Assembly (NCBI GenBank): GCA_024291935.2
Contig: CM044307.1
Location: forward strand, 96,415,461-96,479,460
Direction: 5' to 3'
Source: Okapia johnstoni
Lineage: Eukaryota; Chordata; Mammalia; Artiodactyla; Giraffidae
DNA length: 64,000 bases
Part shown: positions 28,262-37,927 of the stretch, piece after piece
How the letters are laid out: every line of letters starts with the position of its first letter
Position numbering within the stretch: the first letter of the stretch is position 1
Position numbers and translations under genes: made by a program
Notes under the pieces: generated by a model
What the model was told of the DNA's origin: nothing
The model's input: the letters and a program-made list of their open reading frames with translations, nothing else
The model's database searches: none

Positions 28262-28711
28262 AATGGGCAAAGACCTGAAAATTACAGTGAGCTTAGCCAC
28301 CATGGAATAAGAACTATGTAGGAATCTTAGGAAAAGCTAAAGTTAATAAAAGCAGGAAATAATTTCTTTATAAGCACTTTCAGCTTACTCGTGAAATATT
28401 ATCTAATGGGTCATTTTTATATTGATTGCAAGTACAGAAATTATATTCAAGACTGGGCTTCATCACTCGGACTATGAGAAAAATTCAGAGAAAAATTCAG
28501 CTCAGTATCAACCTTAATATGGCATTGTTTTAAGTACTGTCCCAATAAATAGATAAAATGCAGGAACGTAAAGTCACAAGATGATCATCTAAATGGATGT
28601 ATATATATTTAATATATAATAATAAAATAAAAACAAATGTATATAATATATTGATTCTATTTAATTAATAATAAATTTAAAATAATTTCACCTATATGAA
28701 AGAGTGAAAAG
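28262..28711. other. CAPS2 intron 1-2 stretch, nothing recognised
   Basis: AT-rich, simple A/T text around 28610-28680. Confidence 0.45.
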
Positions 28712-28802
28712 GGAGTGTTAGCTGTTCAGGTGTCTCTGTCTCTTTGCGACCCCATGGACTGTAGCCAGCCAGACTCCTCTGTCCATAGGGTTCTCTGTGG
28801 AC
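28712..28802 (-). repeat. Truncated Bov-tA
   Basis: GTCTCTTTGCGACCCCATGG, ACTGTAGCC and TCCTCTGTCCATAGGG; only the BovB-derived tail half is present. Confidence 0.85.
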
Positions 28803-29005
28803 AGAGGATCGAAATAGAATATAGATGTAGTTTTATAGTCATCATGATCATTATTATTCCCCAGAAAATGTTTTAACAGACTTATTAGAATCTGTTAAAT
28901 AGGTCTATCTAATAATGAGTCCATAGGGATAAATATTTCAGAATGGCAGTTATCTTTCCTGTCTAGTTACAATAAAATTGTGCTATCCAATCCAGAATAA
29001 AGATA

Positions 29006-29240
29006 AATTATACTTTGCAAATCCCTGGGCCAGAGATCAGCAATCTAGACTCAGCTTTGTTTTTATAATAAAGGTTTCATTGGCACACAGCCGTGTTCAT
29101 TTATTTACAAATTGCCTATGTGTTCTCAAAAAAGCTGCAGAGTTGAGAGACTGTACGGCCCATAATGCCAAAAGTATTTATTACCTGGCCCTTTATTTTA
29201 AAAGTTGGATATTTTTGTATCCAACATTTTTTTATCCAAC
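29006..29240. repeat. Old hAT/Charlie-type DNA transposon fragment
   Basis: Contains TTGGCACACAGCCGTGTTCA, TTTACAAATTGCCTATG, CTGTACGGCCCATAATGCC and TTACCTGGCCCTTTA, words of a common ancient non-autonomous DNA transposon. Exact family not certain. Confidence 0.55.
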
Positions 29241-29658
29241 TCATTTTTTAATGCATTTTATTTTTTAGAAGAGTTTTAGGTTCACAGCAAAACTGTATAA
29301 AATGTACAGAGACTTGCCATATATTCTCTGCTAACAGTAGAAGCCCAGATTCTTTTCCTACCTAGCTAACACAAAATACATATTGATTATTTTCTTCTTC
29401 TTTCTACTTTTTTATTTTTTATATTTTATATGTATGCAGACATACATAGACAATTTTAAATAAGAAGAAAACAATGATAAGCTTAATTAAAAATAAAACA
29501 TTCAAGTAGTGATTATCTTCAATTTTTTTCAGTTATTCAAAACTAAGTATTAATTCTAAATATTTGGGAGTATGAACTGTCATAAAAACATGAAGAAAGG
29601 AGTCAGAAAATTACTTAATGAATCATCCTACAAGAAGAAAACTATATAGCATACATAC

Positions 29659-29768
29659 TCGTAGTGGCTTCTTTCTTCCAGAGAATGGCTGAGTTTGAGT
29701 TGTAGGAGAAACAGCAACTCCTTTAACCTCCAAATCCATTCAAGTTCATGTATTTACCAAGCAGTATA
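29659..29768 (-). CDS. CAPS2: CAPS2 first coding exon (start ATG at 29739-29737)
   Basis: The coding part is 29739-29659, 27 codons, starting MDLEVKGVAVSPTT and ending GRKKPLR. The donor is CGA|GTATGT, just below 29659. The ATG is preceded in frame by TGA two codons upstream, so translation cannot begin further 5' within this exon. The best acceptor is a pyrimidine-rich TTTTTCAAAG ending at 29769, leaving about 29 nt of 5' UTR in the exon; that acceptor is inferred. The exon ends in phase 0, as the next one requires. The start was also chosen because the human protein begins with the same MDLEVKG residues (memory). Confidence 0.9.
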
Positions 29769-29944
29769 CTTTGAAAAAGGTAAAACAATATAAAATGATA
29801 ATTATTCTAATTTTAAATAAGTCATACAAATGACATAATAATATTACATGGAAAGAAGTCAGGTGGTTTCTTTCAGCAAAATCAAGTTTATGTGAGGCAA
29901 CTACACTCTGTGGGGCAACATTTATGGGGTAAATATTAGTCTGA

Positions 29945-30225
29945 TCAATGGGCCCCCTGAAGATGTTCACATCCTAATCATCAGACTCTGTGAATGTTAC
30001 CTTAAATGGCAAAAAACTTTCCAGATATGATTAAGTTAGGATTTCAAAATATGGAGATTATCCTGAATTATCCAGGAACCGAATTAATCACCTTATGAAA
30101 GGAAGGCAGGATGATCAGAGTGAGAAAGATCTGAAGATGGAAGCACAGGTCAGACAGGTGCTAAGATTTTAAGCAGCATTGACTCGTACCTTCAACGATT
30201 AAGCTCCCTTTCCAGGTGATACTGA
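29945..30225 (+). repeat. Ancient LTR-like repeat
   Basis: CCCTGAAGATGTTCACATCC, CTTTCCAGATATGATTAAGT and GATTATCCTGAATTATCCAG resemble the repeat at 7469-8036, so two diverged copies of one old family. Family name uncertain. Confidence 0.5.
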
Positions 30226-30392
30226 CTGACTGTGTAGATATCTTTTTGAAATTGTGAAGGAATGTACTCCTGTTACGATGTTCTTTGTTCTGACAAGACA
30301 TAAAACTGTATGGAAAACCAGTCTGCTCCAGAGCATTTCCTCAGAGCTATCTGAGAGGACATTTTCCAGGCTCTAGCCCTCCTGCCTGCACA

Positions 30393-30604
30393 CTAGTCAC
30401 TTCAGTCGTATTTGACTGTGTGTGACCCTACGGACTGGAGTCCGCCAGGCTGCTCTGTCCATGGGATTCTCCAGGTACGAAATTGGAGTGGGTTCCATGC
30501 TCTCCTCCAGGGAATCTTCCTGGCCCAGGGATTGAACCCGTGCCTCGTAGGTCTCCTGCATTAGCACATAGCTTCTTTACTGCTAGCGCCACCCGGGAAG
30601 CCCC
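30393..30604 (-). repeat. Bov-tA SINE, antisense
   Basis: GTCACTTCAGTCGTATTTGA through CCACCCGGGAAGCCCC. A Bov-A2 head fragment (TTTAGTTGCTAAGTCATGTC, about 30656-30705) follows. Confidence 0.9.
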
Positions 30605-30915
30605 ACCCACTAGAGTCCTCAGTTTTGACTCAGATAGAACTCTCTTCTATTCATATTGCTGTTGTTTTTGTTTAGTTGCTAAGTCATGTCCGGCTCTTGG
30701 CTGTTGATCTTCCCCATTGACACCATTTCCATAGCCCTCTTTCCAAAAATTCCCTTGCCCTAAGCCTGGGATTCTACTGCATCAGTAGTCAGGAAGATTT
30801 ACCAATCAACAGCAGACTTATTCTGAAAGCATCCCAGATCGTTCGATTTGAAAACACCCTGACAGCACTAGCAAATGGCTTTCTTTTCAGAGATAGCTTT
30901 CAGAAGGAAGAAACT

Positions 30916-31215
30916 CTGAGACTCCTCTGGTGACTCAGTGGTAAAGGGTCTGCCTGCCAATGCAGGAGACTCAGGTTCAATTCCTGACCCAGGAAGATCC
31001 CGAATGCCATGGAGCATCAAAGCCCATGCGCCACAAACATTGAGCCTGTGCTCTAGGGCACAGGAGCCACAACTACTGACCCACACACCACAACTGTTGA
31101 AGCCAGAGCGCATTCGAGCCCGTGGTCAGCAAAGCAGAAGCCTCCACAGTGAGAAGCCCCTACTCACCAGAACCAGACAAAAGCCTGAGCAGCAAAGAAG
31201 ACCCAGCGCTTTCAG
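30916..31215 (+). repeat. CHR-type SINE (longer artiodactyl form)
   Basis: Head GACTCAGTGGTAAAGGGTCT, then the non-tRNA body with repeated CCACAACTACTGA / CACACCACAACTGTTGA units and AAGAAGACCCAGCGC at the end. Confidence 0.8.
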
Positions 31216-31358
31216 TCACTTCACAAGAACTATTGTATTTGCCAGGATGATTAGCGGCCAACAAACCCGAGCTGAAACAGAGGTGCTAAACAATCAGCTA
31301 TCTGACTGACTCCATACATCAGCCTCACATTATCTATGCCTTAGTAACATTATCGTCC

Positions 31359-31562
31359 GGCTTCCCACGTGGCATGAGTGGTAAAAAACACCCCTGCCAA
31401 TGAAGGAGATGCAAGAGACACAGGTTCTATTCCTAGATGGGGAAGATCCCCTGGCAACCCACTCCAGTATCCTTGTCCGGAGAAACGCATGGACCGAGGA
31501 GCCTGGCAGGCTACAGTCCATAGGGTTGCCAAGAGTTGGACACGACTGAAGCCCAGCACAAC
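31359..31562 (+). repeat. Bov-A2 SINE
   Basis: GGCTTCCCACGTGGCATGAG to TTGGACACGACTGAAGCCCA. Confidence 0.9.
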
Positions 31563-32059
31563 ATTATAGCCATTTCAAATCACTAGAGGACACTTTAAGT
31601 CACCATAATTTACGTGAAAATAATAAAAACAACAAAATTTCTACCCTTAAATGTCCATGGTCTCCTCGTTCCTTTCCCCAGGCATGACAGTTTTCATTCT
31701 TCACTGTAATTAGCTCTTTTTATCTCCCTAATAAACTATCAAGACCACGAAGGTTAGTATCTCATGCCTTTAATATAGCAGATGCTTAAGAAAGTCAATA
31801 AATAAACTAGTGCATAATCAAATACCTGAATACATTTGAAACATATCCTTAGTTTCACACCTCTCCACTTAATTATGACATGATCACAATGCCCCTCTAT
31901 AATTTCTTCAAAAAATTAGATAAGGTGATTAAAGCATATTAAGCATAAAGAATAGTAGCTATTATTCTTCACCACTCTAACTATAATCCTCAAAAAGGCA
32001 AAGATTACTACTGGTTTTCCTCACCCTATAGCTCAGCACTTAACAGGAAAATAGTGCTT
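31563..32059. other. Upstream CAPS2 region, nothing recognised
   Basis: No exon or repeat identified before the CpG islet at 32.06 kb. Confidence 0.45.
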
Positions 32060-32190
32060 GTACTGCGCCGGAAGAGGGCCAAAGTCCGCCCCGTGGCGGT
32101 TGTTGCGCAATTCCTCTTTAAAGTGAATTCTGTTTAACATACTTTATAGGGCACAGACCGGTTCACAGATCAGCTCCCCGGTTGATGTTT
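32060..32190. promoter_or_regulatory. Short CpG-dense islet, candidate alternative promoter or enhancer
   Basis: Within AT-rich intergenic/5'-intron DNA, 32065-32107 holds six CpG in about 43 bp, with CCGGAAGA (ETS-like, 32068-32075) and a perfect palindromic C/EBP-type site TTGCGCAA at 32103-32110. Two more CpG follow by 32182. Retained CpG in old DNA suggests an unmethylated germline element. No open reading frame or clear splice site accompanies it. It lies about 2.3 kb upstream of the first CAPS2 coding exon and could be a CAPS2 transcription start. Confidence 0.4.
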
Positions 32191-33269
32191 TGAGAAGGAA
32201 AGAAATTTAAGCGTATTCTGGAATGTCTGCTTTCCAGGAGCTTGCAATTATTTAAAAAGGCAAGACTGCAGTATAGTATTGGAGAGACAAAGATAATACT
32301 TTCAATATGTGGAAATTTACACATATACATATATGATCACTATATAATTATATAATTACAAATTAAAATACTGATTAAAAGGCTAGGAATCAGAAAGCTT
32401 TCTTTTTATTCTTTGCTCTGCACACAATGTCTTTAGGCATCAGCTCCTCATCAGTAAAACGAAAGGTCTGGTTTGAGGTATTTCTAAGGTTTCATTCTAC
32501 TCTAACATGTTGTAACTCTCCTGAGTTACACTTCCAAATGTCAGATACCCAAATCAGAACTAAAATCTTTTAAAATCTAATCCAGTCTCTTCCCACAAAA
32601 TTGAGTTGTTTTTATAATCTGCTATCTTTTCAAAATTAGCTCCCCTCCAAGTGTATGTGTCTAACTTGGCAAATTAGAACCATTTTGTAAGTGAAACTAC
32701 AAATGCATTTTTAAAGCATAAAATGAGTGAAGTCTATAGGTATAGGGTAATCATTCCTATTTCTTCCCTATCTATAAAAATTCATCCACTTATTACCCCC
32801 ATAGATAAAGAAAAGCAAAAATAAACTGAAAAAAAAGAACACTTTTAAAAACTTATCAAAGACCAAAACTTTTGGTGCTTAAATGCCTATTCCACAAATA
32901 GATAATCAGCAAACTAACATTAAGATGTCTCCTTCCTGGCTCCGAGCACTTAGGTTTAGTACACCTAAACTGCTTCAGTATTTCTGATACAGAAGACATC
33001 TAGTACAGAAGCAAGAACTTTGGATGGTTGGTTGATCATATATATTGTACTTTGGGGCCAGTTCTCAAAACAATTCATTACAAAAGCTCTTTTGTTATTA
33101 CTGCCAATTAATTTCTCTTTACACAAAATAAAATGAGTCACATGTTAACCTCAACAGTTTGCAGATCCAAAGTAGATTGTGTTTGAAACTCAGAAAGCAT
33201 CCATTGAACTACAATCTGCAAATATACCCAATGGTAGAAAAAGTACTGTATATATGCCTATCCAGTATT
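32191..33269. other. Upstream CAPS2 region, nothing recognised
   Basis: AT-rich single-copy-looking sequence; no supported exon. Confidence 0.45.
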
Positions 33270-34340
33270 GCCTTTTAAATTATTTTTTGAGTCTAAAGTA
33301 TTTAGTGAGCCCATAATATGCGTTTGACAAATAAGAAATGGTTTCAAAGAAGCTTACAACTATGTACATTTTTAGTAAGCTAAAGAGTTATCAGTGGCTC
33401 GTTAATTCATTAAGCAATATTTACTGAGGGCATAAGGGCTCAGTACCGATTCTACTGAAGCAAAAAATCCACTCTTTTAGTGAGGGTTACAATCTAATAG
33501 AGGCAACAAAATTAAATAAATAATGTCAGATAGCAATTAATACAATGAAGAAAAATATAAGAGGTCAATGGGATAGACATTAACGGTAGGAGATGCTGTA
33601 TGATCAGGTATGGTTTCACTGAGTGGAATTCACGGGCAAAGGGAACAGTCAGTGCAAAAGGCATGAGGAGAGGGCATCCTTTCAAGCTGATGGATGCAGC
33701 TAAAGCAGAGTGAGCCAGGGGAGAAAGGAGGATGGGGGCCAAAGAATAGCCATGGGTAGATACAGCATAGCCTTGTGAGTCACATCTGGAGTTTGAATTT
33801 GATTTCTGTGACAGGAAAGCATTAGAGGGTTTTGAAAAGGGGGTGCTTATGTGTGGGCTTCCCTGGTGGCTCAGACAGTAAAGAATCTGCCTGCAATTCA
33901 GGAGAACAAGATTCAATCCCTGGGTCGGGCAGATACCCTGGAGAAGGGAATGGCAACCCACTCCCGTATTCTTGCCTGGAGACTCTCATGGACAGAGAAG
34001 CCTGTACAGTACATGGGGTAACAGAGTTGGACACGACTGAGCGACTAACACTTACTTACTTAGTTACTTAGGTTTTAAAAGGAGTAAACTGGCTTTTCTA
34101 TGGAAAATAAATTTTAATGAAGCAAGAATGAATACAGGGAAGCCAAGAAAAAGGATTCTCTGCCTTTATTCCAGTAAGAGATGACTGTGGTTCTAACCAA
34201 GGTATTGGGTGTCCATAGCATGGGAAGAAGTGTTTGGATTATTTTAAAAGTAGAGCCAACAGGTTTGTAAGTTGATTGAAAGCAGTATGTGAGAAAGAAA
34301 GAAGAATAAAGTAATAAGATAGGCACATGAAGTGTTTAGA
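33270..34340. repeat. Ancient L2-like repeat with Bov-A2 inside (33855-34060)
   Basis: CGGGCAAAGGGAACAGTCAG, GTGCAAAAGGCATGAGGAGA and GGGTTTTGAAAAGGGGG belong to the old family also seen near 9-12, 27.6 and 35.8 kb. A Bov-A2 (GGGCTTCCCTGGTGGCTCAG ... GACACGACTGAGCGACTAAC) interrupts it. Confidence 0.6.
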
Positions 34341-34353
34341 AGAATCAGAAAGT

Positions 34354-34800
34354 ATGATGGTTAATTTTATGTGTCAGCCTGGCTAGACAGCCTGGTGACC
34401 AGTTTTTTGGTCAAACATGAATATAGATGTTTCATGAGGATAGTTTTTAGATGTGATTAGCATTTAATAGACTTTGAGTGCAGTAGATTACTCTTCATGG
34501 TACAGATGGTCCTCATCCAGCCTGTTGAAGGCCTTAAAAGCAAACACCGAGTTTCCCAAAGACGATTGCATTTTGCCTCCAGAGTTCAATGTGAAAATTC
34601 AGCCTGAGTTTCTAGCAGACAGAAGACTGCAACATTAACTCTTACTGAATCTTAAGGCTGTCAGCTTGCCCTACAGATCTGGCTCTTGCCAGCCCCAATA
34701 ATTGTGTAAGCCAGTTCTTTAAAATCTCTGTGTGTATAAGAGGTTGGGGAAATATGTCCTATTGGTTCTGTTGTTTTCTGGACAACTCTGACTAATGGAG
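34354..34800 (+). repeat. Old LTR-type repeat (ERVL/MaLR-like)
   Basis: Starts ATGGTTAATTTTATGTGTCA, passes TTTTTGGTCAAACATGAATA and ends CCTATTGGTTCTGTTGTTTT and GACAACTCTGACTAATGGAG, the two ends of a well-known ancient mammalian LTR-like family. No coding part. Name uncertain. Confidence 0.6.
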
Positions 34801-35043
34801 AGGGGAAAAGAGAAATAAAGTAATAAGATATAGGAAGCTTACCTGTTTTAATGACAAGAGATTCCTTCTAACTAGAGACTTCATAAAAGTAACTAACATT
34901 TAATTTGAGTCTTGCGGAGTTCATTTAATAATTTTCTCATCAAATATTGAACTCCTCTGTTGAAATGCTGGGTATACAGTAGTTACAAAATAATAATAAC
35001 AAGCAACCCCTACCCATTTAATTGAGGGGGAACATGATAATAA

Positions 35044-35250
35044 TACATTGGCCACCTGATGCGAAAAACTGACTGTGGAAAATACCCTAATGCTGGGAAA
35101 GATTGAAGCCAGGCAGAGAAGGGGATGACAGAGGATGAGATGGTTGGATGGCATCACCTGGGAGTTGGTGACGGACAGGGAAGCCTGGCGTGCTGCAGTC
35201 CATGGGGTCACAAAGAGTCGGACATGACTGAGTAACTGAACTGAACTGAT
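35044..35250 (+). mobile_element. BovB 3' end, short copy
   Basis: GGCCACCTGATGCGAAAAAC through GAGTAACTGAACTGAACTGA, missing about 25 bp around the 'ACTCAATGGACATGAGTTTG' part. Flanked by similar GATAATAATA text on both sides, probably the target-site duplication. Confidence 0.9.
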
Positions 35251-35405
35251 GATAATAATATATTGATAAATAAATTACATCATAAAATGTGAGGATATGG
35301 ATTATGAAGAAATATAAACCAGAAAAAAGACCAATAAGAAGTGACAGGTATAGAATGGGTAATGCAAAACTACCCTCTCAAGTATATTTTGGTAAGATAT
35401 AATTT

Positions 35406-35620
35406 GGGGTTTCCCTGGTGGCTCAGGCGGTAAAGCGTCTGTCCGCAGTGCGGGAGATCTGGGTTCAATCCCTGGGTTGGGAAGATCCCCTGGAGAAGGA
35501 AATGGCAACCCACTCCAATATTCTTGCCTGGAAAATTCCATAGACTGAGGAGCCTGGTAGGCTACAGTCCAAGGGGTCACAAAGAGTCGGACATGACTGA
35601 TCGACTTCACTTTCACTTGC
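35406..35620 (+). repeat. Bov-A2 SINE
   Basis: TTTCCCTGGTGGCTCAGGCG to GTCGGACATGACTGATCGAC; well conserved, probably young. Confidence 0.92.
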
Positions 35621-35819
35621 TTTGAGCAAATATTTAGTAGAGGTTATAAACGAGTCATGTAACTGTCTGGGGAAAGAATTTAAGCAAAAGAAACAAGAGC
35701 AAATGCCCCGGTACAGGAGAATCTTAGCTTTTTCCAGGACCAACAAGGAGCCAAACTTTGTGAAATAGAGACAGCGAAAGGGAGAGAAGTAGGAGATGAG
35801 ATCAGAGTTGGGGTGCATT

Positions 35820-36040
35820 GTTCAGGATCTTGATGGTTAATGTAAGGACTTGGGATTTTGCTTTGAGTGCCATGGGAACCATAAGTTGGAAGGTTTTGAG
35901 CAGTGGGGTGACATAATCTGATTTACATTTAACAGAATCACTCTGGATGCTGTGTTAAGAATATTATTTAAATGTTTGAATAAGAGGATAAATATACACA
36001 GAGGCAATGATAGAAGATTCTAGTAATATTCAGAAGTCCT
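35820..36040 (+). repeat. Ancient L2-like repeat fragment
   Basis: TTAATGTAAGGACTTGGGAT, GGTTTTGAGCAGTGGGGTGA and ATCACTCTGGATGCTGTGTT, the same old family as at 33.3 kb. Confidence 0.55.
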
Positions 36041-36149
36041 CTCTTATTTTCCTGTAGAGTTTCTTCTCACATTTAAGTCTTAATATGGAATTTATTTTTG
36101 TGTAAGGAAAAGATTAAATCTTATATTTTTTGATATACACACACTGCAT

Positions 36150-36369
36150 AACAAGTCACTTCAGTCATGTCAAACTCTTTGCGACCCTATGGATCCTATA
36201 GACCATAGCCTACCAGGCTCCTCTGTCCATGGAATTCTCCAGGGAAGAACACTGGAGTAGGTTACCATTTCCTCCTCCAGGAAGATCTTCCTGACCCAGG
36301 GATTGAACCTGTGTCTCTTATGTCTCCTGCATTGGCAGGCAGTTTCTGTACCACTGGCACCACCTGGGA
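36150..36369 (-). repeat. Bov-tA SINE, antisense
   Basis: AGTCACTTCAGTCATGTCAA through CACTGGCACCACCTGGGA, with a 12-bp internal insertion (GGATCCTATAGA region). Confidence 0.9.
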
Positions 36370-37449
36370 TAAGTAATTATATGAGAATTTTTTTTAAGTC
36401 CTTATCACCAAACTCATCAGAAATGCCATCTCTGTTATACACAAGTTCTGGGATGTATATGTGGATACTTCTTGACTCTTATTCTCTTTATCTATTTTTC
36501 CATCTGTGTTCCAACAGCAAAGGCTTTATATCACATAGTTCATATTCTCTGACCACAAATGTAATGTAATCAATAACCAAAAAAACCCAAAAAGCTTAAA
36601 AACCCATCTATTGCTCTGTAGAATTTCCATTAAAATCCTTTCTCCCTATTTTATAATTTAATTTCCTGCTTTCTATTTTAACAAATAACTAATTGTATCA
36701 AATTTTTTTCTTTCAGTGGCAAAGTTAATTGACTAGAATATCAGTAAATGTAAATATATGTGTTCACTTGAATTAAATGGCATTATAAACAACCTCAAAT
36801 AATCAAATAAAGACATTTGTTTGAAACACAGAAATACTGGAAAATATCATCTAAGGTCACGGTGTAAAATGCTGCTTTCTTATTGAAAAATAGTATGACA
36901 TATAGTGGATTTAAAACATTATGCCAAATGAAATTGATCTGTATTGCAAGGTAGGTAAAATAAGCAATCAGTTGTACTCTGTCCTAGTCTTCAGCATCCC
37001 AACCGAAGCAGTCCTTTAACTGAAGTTTACTAATCTCGAAACGGTAGCTCTGTTCCACATTTAAGTATAAAGAAGGAAAGATTTTGTCCACTTTTCCACA
37101 TGTCTATGTTCATCGTTTGAGGCAGTCAGTCTCTTCAGCTGAGAAAACAAAAGCAAATTATTGAATAATTAAATGTTTGACACGGTAATAAGGATCTGTA
37201 TGTCATCAAGTATTTAAAATGCCTATTCGAGTTTTGTTGCCAGTCTCTGAGGAAACGAACAGTATGATGCTGAAGTTTATTCCAAACAATAAACTTTTTT
37301 AAAGTCATACCCGAAGCTGAATCTACGAACCGTCCACTCTATAGGGCTTTGCTTGCACAGGCCCGGTCCACTGTCAGCATCCTATACACGTTGCCCTTTT
37401 ACATAGACGTGTTGCCTGCATGTTGCAATCAGGTTTAGAATCCAGGCCC
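36370..37449. other. Upstream region between CAPS2 and GLIPR1L; no gene supported
   Basis: Possible minus-strand splice sites (TTTTCTCAG|CTGAAG near 37141; TTCGG|GTATGA near 37310) could belong to a CAPS2 5' UTR exon but cannot be confirmed. Confidence 0.35.
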
Positions 37450-37750
37450 TCTCTGCAGTGATTCCGGATTGGAACCACAGAAAGCACCTTGAACGGGTGC
37501 TTGAATGGGTAAAACTGCACCACAAAGCGCCTCAAGGCTTTATCCTGCAGCCTAGGACTTTCTGTACAGGCTAGCGGGCCTTCTGTCGCACCCCTGCGCT
37601 CAGAGCCCCCTCTCCGCGCATGCTCACACCTGCCTCAAGCCCTCGCCGGAAGTCAGAGCCGGCGGAAGAGCAAGGACGCCCGGAGCCCGGAAAGCCGGAC
37701 CCTCTGAGCCGTTACGGGTCTGTGAGGCAGAGCGTTCTCTGCGTCCCACC
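37450..37750. promoter_or_regulatory. CpG-dense promoter of the GLIPR1L gene, possibly shared with CAPS2
   Basis: This GC-rich segment in otherwise AT-rich DNA has about 17 CpG in 37561-37760. It contains a consensus ETS site CCGGAAGT at 37646-37653, further GGAA cores, and an inverted CCAAT box (ATTGG) at 37468-37472. No TATA box is visible. It ends at the GLIPR1L start codon. The layout resembles a TATA-less bidirectional promoter. Use by CAPS2 is inferred from the divergent gene order, because no 5' UTR exon of CAPS2 could be proven. A possible donor on the minus strand (TTCGG|GTATGA, about 37310) is the only hint. Confidence 0.6.
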
Positions 37751-37927
37751 ATGATTCTCAGGAGGAAACTGAGCTATTTGTGGACCTTAGGTCTCTGTCT
37801 TGTAGCCAGTAAACCGCCTCCCAATGTTCCCTCAATCACGAATGAGACGTTTATAGAGGAGTGCCTCAGATTTCACAATGAAGCGCGGACCAACGTCTCG
37901 CCCACCGCAGCCAACATGAAATACATG
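37751..37927 (+). CDS. GLIPR1L exon 1: signal peptide and start of CAP domain
   Basis: 59 codons from ATG (context CCACCATGA, with A at -3) to donor ATG|GTGAGG, phase 0. Residues 1-20, MILRRKLSYLWTLGLCLVAS, form a typical signal peptide with a basic start and hydrophobic core. The CAP domain begins near residue 33, with HNEAR at residues 42-46 carrying the conserved histidine. Two N-glycosylation sequons are visible (NET at 31, NVS at 48). The frame runs on past the donor to a stop at 37990, but the GTGAGG donor and the homologous junction AANMKYM show where it splices. Confidence 0.92.

Noticed and set aside
34354..34800. Possible retroviral remnant
   Set aside because: Only LTR-like ends of an ancient family are visible; no gag, pol or env sequence, so nothing beyond a relic repeat is claimed.
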